NCBI GenBank assembly: GCA_024275165.1
Contig: JAJRZQ010000023.1
Coordinates: forward strand, 1-56,520
From: a bacterium
GTDB taxonomy: Bacteria > SAR324 > XYD2-FULL-50-16
DNA length: 56,520 nucleotides
Direction: 5' to 3'
Shown piece after piece: positions 51,409 through 56,520 of this stretch. The translations under genes were made by a program, and so were the position numbers. Under the pieces are notes generated by a model. It searched no databases, was not told the DNA's origin, and worked only from the letters and a program-made list of their open reading frames with translations. Within the stretch, counting starts at the first letter, position 1. Each line of letters begins with the position of its first letter.

Positions 51409-51771
51409 TCAGCCATTCGTCAACTCTTGTAAATCTTTAACCTTAATTACCCACCTACCATTTTGTTTAAAAAAACCTGGATAACGCATAGGATCATTGT
51501 AAAATGTCTTTTCAGTAATCCCCATATACTCAATAGCAACCTTCAGAGTCAAAACCTGATTGGGGGGCAAATCTTCCAAGGGGGTTAAGGCTTTTACCCC
51601 TGCCGCCTTGGGTGCATTTTCTAGCTTAAAACAACGCTCATCTATATTTTCAACTTGTTTTGACACTTGTCCCAACTGCGTTGCTAAATCTTGCAGCAGA
51701 AATAGCTGATCAAAATTACGATGATGTCCCAGAGCCCATTGAATGCAAGGAACTACCGGTTGAATGGACAA
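51409..51771 (-). CDS. Excisionase-like helix-turn-helix protein, probably truncated at its start
   Basis: The C-terminal 50 residues fit the helix-turn-helix (excisionase/MerR-like) pattern: LTLKVAIEYMGITEKTFYND, then YPGFFKQNGRWVIKVKDLQEL. The preceding part (QLGQVSKQVENIDERCFKLE) looks like a coiled segment. The first roughly 18 codons (51717-51771) run antisense to well-conserved ATPase sequence, so they are unlikely to be native; the true 5' end seems lost at the junction near 51715, or the gene starts at an internal GTG. It may be the directionality factor or a regulator of the island; no integrase is visible. Confidence 0.5.
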   Translation of the reverse strand: MSIQPVVPCIQWALGHHRNFDQLFLLQDLATQLGQVSKQVENIDERCFKLENAPKAAGVKALTPLEDLPPNQVLTLKVAIEYMGITEKTFYNDPMRYPGFFKQNGRWVIKVKDLQELTNG

Positions 51772-53075
51772 ATAAGATAGAGTCTGAAATTGAGTCTAGC
51801 GGTACTTTGATAGTGTGGTCTAAGCTCACTAGACTTCGTTGGAAGCGTCACAAAGCATTTTTTTCAAATACTGCCTTTATTGTAGGAAGAATTTATCGTT
51901 ATTTTATCTCAGATATGAAATGCGATATTCGAATGGCGGCGTACCAAGATGGGCACGCAGTTTTCGAAGAGTTTATTCTTCCGAATGATCCACTATACTT
52001 AATCAAAGGAACTAATTGCCCAAAGCCTTTTGATCAAAACACAGCATTTGAGCCATATGGAGGAGAAGATGGGAATTTTCCAATTAAAGTTAAGTATGAT
52101 GGAAAACACTACACGGTGAACCTAAAATTTTCTGTTGCCAAAGCAGATTTTAGGCGAACCGCAGCTGAATCTGGTACTAAAGCAGGTAATCTTCCAATTG
52201 GAAAACACTCTAAAAGAAACCAAGGGATATCTTTAATTAGGGCTAATAGAGAAATTGAATTAAGTAGTGCATTTGATATTCCATATGATCCAACAGACCG
52301 TTGGTGGGGAATTGAGGTGTCTTTCGAGCCAGAGTTAGACGCAGTATTTGGAGTAACTAACAATAAGCAAGCAACTACAGCATTTCAACAAATTAGTGCT
52401 GCTGACATAGCTATTGATGAAGAAATTAGTCGCAGTAAAGTCAAAACTTTTTTGGAAGATGAAAACGACATACGATTACCAATTTTGATTATTTCAGAAG
52501 AAATTTCCAATAAATTGTCTACGATACGCCAATTGATTGAAGGACAAACAAAGGGTGTAAAGCTTAAGAAAAAAAGTGGAGAAGAAACAAACTCCAGTAC
52601 TGAGGCAGCAAATAAAGTTACAAATAAAGATGGAAAAACAGGTGAGAGTGATGAATTAGAAATAAAACTTTCGGTAGAAGAAAAAACTAAACAGCTAGAG
52701 GAAGAACTTGTTAGAGAAGGCGTTTTTGTTAATGATGCCGATAAAGAGGCGATTGTTAAAGGCTGGCTAAGTGATGGCAAGTACATTTTTAGTTCTGCAA
52801 ATTTAAGAGGTAGCCGTTGTATTTTCGATGTTTCACAGCCTGCGGGTAAACTGAAGGTCACGATAAACTCAAATCACCCTGCATATGAACAATTTATTCA
52901 AGAAATCGAAAAAGAAGATGGCCATGCATTTGGAGCTTTAAAGTTACTTTTTGCAGCATGGGCTCGTTTAGAAGACATTGAAACTAAAGATGATGAGAAG
53001 CGAAGAAAATTCTTCGAAGACATCAGATTTGAATGGGGTGCAATTGCTAAAAAAATGCTAGATGAGTATGAGTAG
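51660..53075 (+). pseudogene. MORC/MutL-like GHKL ATPase, 5'-truncated
   Basis: From about 51717 the frame matches the part of a GHKL ATPase after its nucleotide-binding core: IPEPxxC...LPxEW-like start, then SGTLIVWSKLTRLRWKR and FIVGRIYRYF, and the S5-like segment RNQGISLIRANREIEL, which resembles the catalytic-lysine domain of MORC/MutL proteins. A Lys/Glu-rich linker (about 300-345) precedes a C-terminal domain (SANLRGSRCIFDVSQPAGKL). The N box and the glycine boxes that bind ATP are absent. The 5' portion (TTG at 51660) is antisense to the HTH gene. It is probably non-functional as an ATPase. The PLD gene overlaps its end by 14 bp, so the two were once a coupled pair. Confidence 0.65.
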
Positions 53076-54000
53076 ACTCTTTTCTGGAGATCGGCTTCAG
53101 CAAAAAATTGAAGTTGAGCTGAAGGACGCAAAAAAAATTATCTTCATTTCGGCTTATATTACTGAACCTGCTATTCGATGGCTCAGTGAAAAAATTCGTC
53201 CTGTTGCGGATGTTACCGTTATTGGAAGGCTTACCCCGCATGATATAAATTGTGGGTCATCAGATATAGCGGGCATGGAGCAAATTCTGTCCAATTCATG
53301 GGGGTTGAGATGCCTTAGCAACCTTCATGCTAAGATTTACTCTATTGATGACAGAGTGATTTTTGTGGGGAGTGCAAATCTTACTTCAAATGGATTAAAA
53401 CTATACGGCCAAGGTAATTTAGAAGCTTGTTCTGAAATTCCCCCAGATCAAGAAAACCTCGATTTTATTGATCAAATCAAAAGCAGCGCACTTTCGGTGG
53501 ATCAAAAAACTCTTTCCAAGATGAAAGATTTTCTTGATGCAAATCCTATCAGCTTGAATTCAGTAGATTGTCCGCATTGGCCAGCAGATGTGCTGCCTGA
53601 AAACAAAGATGTTTGGGTGACCGATTTTCTATGGACTGTACCAGATTCACTTACTGAAAATGAAGACGAATCTGTAGAGCATGATTTAGCAATGCTGCAA
53701 ATTTCAACGCCCATATCGCGTGAAAGTCTTAGCAATGCATTACGGCAGTCAAAGTGCTTTAAATGGCTTATCAGGAAGCTAGAAAATTCAAAAAGAGATT
53801 CAATTCGGTTTGGTGAGCTTACGCAAGCACTTCACAGCGATCTAAAGGATGACCCAAGTCCTTACCGTCGAAATGTCAAACAGTTGCTGGCTAATTTGCT
53901 AGCTTATTGCCAGGAATATGCTATTGATCAAATTACTATTGGTCGTCCCCAACACACTCAAGTCGTAAGCTTAAGATCAGCCAATGAAAAACCTATCTGA
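53062..54000 (+). CDS. Phospholipase-D-family nuclease (single HKD motif)
   Basis: 312 residues. The N-terminal domain carries one HxKx4D motif: His89, Lys91 and Asp96 in LHAKIYSIDDRVIFVGSANL, preceded by SAYITEPAIRWL. This is the pattern of PLD-type endonucleases that work as dimers (BfiI/Nuc type). The C-terminal 140 residues look helical, with LRQSKCFKWLIRKLEN, and may bind DNA or a partner. It overlaps the truncated ATPase by 14 bp (ATG at 53062, alternative ATG at 53068). PLD nucleases beside MORC-like ATPases and methyltransferases are known in restriction-like systems; that link here is inferred from position. Confidence 0.72.
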   Translation: MSMSRLFSGDRLQQKIEVELKDAKKIIFISAYITEPAIRWLSEKIRPVADVTVIGRLTPHDINCGSSDIAGMEQILSNSWGLRCLSNLHAKIYSIDDRVIFVGSANLTSNGLKLYGQGNLEACSEIPPDQENLDFIDQIKSSALSVDQKTLSKMKDFLDANPISLNSVDCPHWPADVLPENKDVWVTDFLWTVPDSLTENEDESVEHDLAMLQISTPISRESLSNALRQSKCFKWLIRKLENSKRDSIRFGELTQALHSDLKDDPSPYRRNVKQLLANLLAYCQEYAIDQITIGRPQHTQVVSLRSANEKPI

Positions 54001-54011
54001 AAAAGATAACG

Positions 54012-55895
54012 CTAAAAAAGTTCTCGGTTTAATAACGGCGGCGGCTCATATTCATCCCCATAATCAAAAAAGTCTACAGCTTGATCCCTCAGTTTAATTT
54101 TGATCCTCTGAATCAACAAGGGCTCTTCTTTGGAAAAATCATCATACCGCATTAAAGATACCTTCCCGGAAGTAAAATGGATCTTTACCAGGTGCATCGG
54201 GTCTAAATCACCATACAATTGACTTGCGCAGCCAATATAAACTCTGAGTTCAGGGGGAAGGTCAGAAACAAGTTCCTTAGGGATAACCCAAGAGTGTCCG
54301 TTGTTAAACTCACCAATTTGCAGTTGTTCGAAAGCTTTTACAGAACTCTCTTCAATCAACTCTGGATTACCAACGCTAAAAAGAAGCTTGGTAGCTTCTT
54401 CAATTGCATTTGTATACTTGCCAAAAAACACCTTAATATCTCGTTTAAGTTCTTCCGGCATATAGATGTATGGTCTGCGCCTTCCAAACAATCCTAAGGC
54501 GAAATAAAGCAATAAATCATTCCGCCGTGCTTCTTGAGCCAATTGATAGTTTTCTTTGCCGTAATACTCAATGAGCGCATCAAAAGCTTTTTTATGAGAG
54601 CCGAATATATGGCGAACTTGATCTGAGAATTCAAACTCATCATTTGCCGGAATTCTTCCAAAATCGAGAGTAGTTTCCCAAAAGTGGGTAAAAAGTTCTT
54701 TATGCTTTTCAATCGGCTCTTTGACTGACTGCTTTGAAACAACTTTTTGTGGCCTTTGAACCTGTTGTTTCCAGTGCCGCCTGACATGCTGCCGCTCTAA
54801 CAAATAGTGCTGTTCTTCAAGTTTATCCTTGAAGAGGATAAAAATCCCCTGGCCAACGGCAATTGCTTCTTCAGCAAGACTCTCTTCTAAATATTCTTTA
54901 AACTCATTTTGAGAATAATATCGCTGAAATGTATTTCGAGAAGTCAGCACGCCGTCCCCAAAAGGCTGGAATTGCCTGATAACACTGTCGCCAGCAATCA
55001 TCACAGATACGATTAGCATCTTTTCAGTTAAACCATAAGCTTGCTTTAAAGTATCTAATCGCTCGTCTTGTTCTTCAATGACATTCAACACAAAGCCAAG
55101 GTTAACGATATTTGCTGCCCTTTTTTGGCCTTCGGGGTAGTGCACAGGGTCCCATGCAGCAATATCAAGCCCATGCGATTCTAACTCCCGAACATCGTCT
55201 CTTTTCCCACAGCCGTAGTCTAAAATAGAGTAGGTTCCATCAAAGTAGTTATGTCTAGCTAGGATTTGCATAGGTGCCGAAAGCTTATTTCTGTCGATAG
55301 CAGTTTTGTGCCGTTCTACTTTTTGCGAAGCAGAGACGGTTGCCCTTAGCGCCTTTTTTTCAATTTGTTGGAGGCGGCCCGTTTCATCAAGACAATACCC
55401 TTTGCTCTTTATTAGCCTATTCCAATTATTTTTAAACCCAATTGATCGAGTATTTTCATAGAGGCCGATTGCTTCACCCTCTTTCGTAATTTCCTGAAAA
55501 AGATCAAAGAGCTTATATTCATCTGCTACCAAGGTCTCTTTTCTGTGTAAAATTGGTGGATTGTCGGACTTGGAATAATCCGCTTTTCTAAAATTCAGAT
55601 TGGTGACATCTATAGTAAAGCTTTGATGCAGACTCGGATAGGCATAAGTATCAAAGTCTGGGTAGTTGAGAATACTTATTTTATAGCTTCGCTTGTTTAG
55701 CTTTACTACATTCCAGCTTTTCTTTTTTAGCTTGTGAGTCCGCAACATAACTCGCAGGAAGGCATTTAGTTCTGGAGCGACAGCAGAGAACAATTTTTTA
55801 TGCATATACACAGCGTCAGGAAGGTGCTTCCCTTGCTTTAAATCCTGGACTAGTTTTCGATATTGCGAAAATTCAAGCATAAATTCCAGTTTCAA
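54012..55895 (-). CDS. Putative methyltransferase of the DNA-phosphorothioation-associated family
   Basis: 627 residues. The central part (about 193-370) closely resembles the family called DNA phosphorothioation-associated putative methyltransferase: VERHKTAIDRNKLSAPMQ, the SAM-binding motif SILDYGCGKRDDVRELES (223-240), then AAWDPVHYPEG, NIVNLGFVLNVIEE and FGDGVLTSRNTFQRYYSQNE. A roughly 190-residue N-terminal domain and a 230-residue C-terminal domain have no motif I can name. DndABCDE genes are absent here, so it may serve a different defence system; its substrate (DNA, protein or small molecule) is not established. Convergent to the PLD gene with an 11-bp gap. Confidence 0.75.
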   Translation of the reverse strand: MKLEFMLEFSQYRKLVQDLKQGKHLPDAVYMHKKLFSAVAPELNAFLRVMLRTHKLKKKSWNVVKLNKRSYKISILNYPDFDTYAYPSLHQSFTIDVTNLNFRKADYSKSDNPPILHRKETLVADEYKLFDLFQEITKEGEAIGLYENTRSIGFKNNWNRLIKSKGYCLDETGRLQQIEKKALRATVSASQKVERHKTAIDRNKLSAPMQILARHNYFDGTYSILDYGCGKRDDVRELESHGLDIAAWDPVHYPEGQKRAANIVNLGFVLNVIEEQDERLDTLKQAYGLTEKMLIVSVMIAGDSVIRQFQPFGDGVLTSRNTFQRYYSQNEFKEYLEESLAEEAIAVGQGIFILFKDKLEEQHYLLERQHVRRHWKQQVQRPQKVVSKQSVKEPIEKHKELFTHFWETTLDFGRIPANDEFEFSDQVRHIFGSHKKAFDALIEYYGKENYQLAQEARRNDLLLYFALGLFGRRRPYIYMPEELKRDIKVFFGKYTNAIEEATKLLFSVGNPELIEESSVKAFEQLQIGEFNNGHSWVIPKELVSDLPPELRVYIGCASQLYGDLDPMHLVKIHFTSGKVSLMRYDDFSKEEPLLIQRIKIKLRDQAVDFFDYGDEYEPPPLLNRELF

Positions 55896-56167
55896 ATCAT
55901 GACCGACACTTTCTTGAAATCCTTTCTATCATGAGGGGAAATATATGATAAGCGTAAATTCTTTAGAAATAGTGAAAAGGAAACAAATTAAAAATAGTAA
56001 CAAAATTAGGATACTGTAAAGTTTTTTGTGTAAATTCAGAATTCCTTGATTTGCTTGAAAAAGGGCAAATTCTCTTTCACCTTCCCCACAGGGCTTGAGC
56101 GCCAGCGCAGCTCCATCTTCAATAAAATAAAGTCTAAGAGCCGTAAGCACCCAGTAAACCCCATCTT

Positions 56168-56520
56168 TTTCTTGTCCTAATATGGCTCAGGTATGGGCTA
56201 GAAAACATGAAAAAGCGGCTGAATGCCTTGGAAGCGAAGGTAGCTAAGGAGGGAGGTATCCTCACTGAAGCCCAGTTGGTTGCCCTTGAGAAGAAACGGG
56301 ACGAGTCCACGGCCATTGGGGAAATCGAGACAGAACACCTCGGTTATCTTGGCAGTCAGGATACCTTCTATGTCGGTACTCTCAAAGGGGTTGGGCGGAT
56401 TTACCAGCAAACCTTTGTGGATACCTACTCCAAGGTGGCGATCTGTAAGCCGCGTACCATGAAGAATCAGCTCACTGCCGCTGATCTGCTCAATGACCGG
56501 GTGATCCCCTTCTTTGATCA
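56168..56520 (+). mobile_element. IS481/IS3-like transposase, 5'-truncated, runs off the window
   Basis: In one frame the sequence reads WLRYGLENMKKRLNALEAK, then EGGILTEAQLVALEKKRDES, then GEIETEHLGYLGSQDTFYVG and GVGRIYQQTFVDTYSKVAIC, ending at the window edge in NDRVIPFFDQ. These are typical of IS481-type integrase-core (DDE) transposases around the start of the catalytic domain. The frame is closed by TAA at 56144-56146, and the N-terminal HTH part expected upstream is missing. No terminal inverted repeat can be seen on the left. The GC content is back to the chromosomal level, unlike the preceding island genes. The window ends before the rest of the DDE domain. Confidence 0.7.

Noticed and set aside
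55929-56150. Minus-strand ORF of 73 codons between the methyltransferase and the IS fragment
   Set aside because: A hydrophobic A+T-rich stretch without ribosome binding site or homologous feel; it spans the IS boundary.
1-56520. CRISPR array, prophage structural genes, reverse transcriptase/DGR and toxin-antitoxin pair
   Set aside because: I looked for regularly spaced repeats, phage structural genes, RT motifs and small paired ORFs and saw none.

Overview
The window looks like a piece of a Gram-negative, proteobacterium-like chromosome, possibly delta- or SAR324-like; this is a guess from gene content and no marker here settles it. The pointers are a lipid A kinase gene, lipoproteins, outer-membrane-like proteins, MltA, a six-gene Alternative Complex III operon, a cheA-to-cheB chemotaxis cluster, selenocysteine tRNA and a tRNA 2-selenouridine synthase. 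Coding is dense, with many ATGA start/stop overlaps and several tail-to-tail overlaps of convergent genes.

Layout. 1-2957: tRNA-Phe, gshA and an endonuclease Q gene, all on the minus strand. 3104-6383: a voltage-gated K+ channel with a zinc-ribbon tail, then an unrecognised 672-residue protein. 6447-13746: an envelope block with a pentapeptide-repeat lipoprotein, a secreted FG-GAP repeat protein translationally coupled to a CARDB-like protein, and mltA. 13916-15945: polyprenyl synthase, TPR lipoprotein and bacteriohemerythrin. 16326-20470: purC-pyrE-ftsH-psd, tightly packed. 20462-31033 (minus): mnmH, lpxK, cysE, cheA, cheW, a membrane PAS kinase, cheR, cheY, cheD and cheB. 31132-38614 (minus): actABCDEF, closed by a terminator. 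39020-50931: housekeeping and envelope genes (EcsC-like, glycosyltransferase 9, two paralogous outer-membrane-like proteins, nitrilase-type hydrolase, pckA, rdgB, coaD, old-yellow-enzyme-like protein, RNase R-like, yggT).

51008-56520: tRNA-Sec (selC), then a visibly A+T-richer accessory region. It holds an excisionase-like HTH gene, a 5'-truncated MORC/MutL-like ATPase, a PLD-family nuclease, a methyltransferase of the family associated with DNA phosphorothioation, and a 5'-truncated IS481-like transposase that runs off the window. It reads as the remnant of a restriction/defence island next to selC.

Three observations stand out. (1) A dispersed, highly structured repeat of about 220 bp lies directly behind stop codons at 4070 and 22616; its 11-bp outer stem shows a compensatory T-A to C-G change between copies. 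(2) cheD and lpxK, both in the same minus-strand gene cluster, are each interrupted by one in-frame stop codon (TAG and TAA) with otherwise collinear family sequence on both sides. (3) The selC island carries a decayed MORC-like ATPase/PLD/methyltransferase group with a head-to-head truncation junction.
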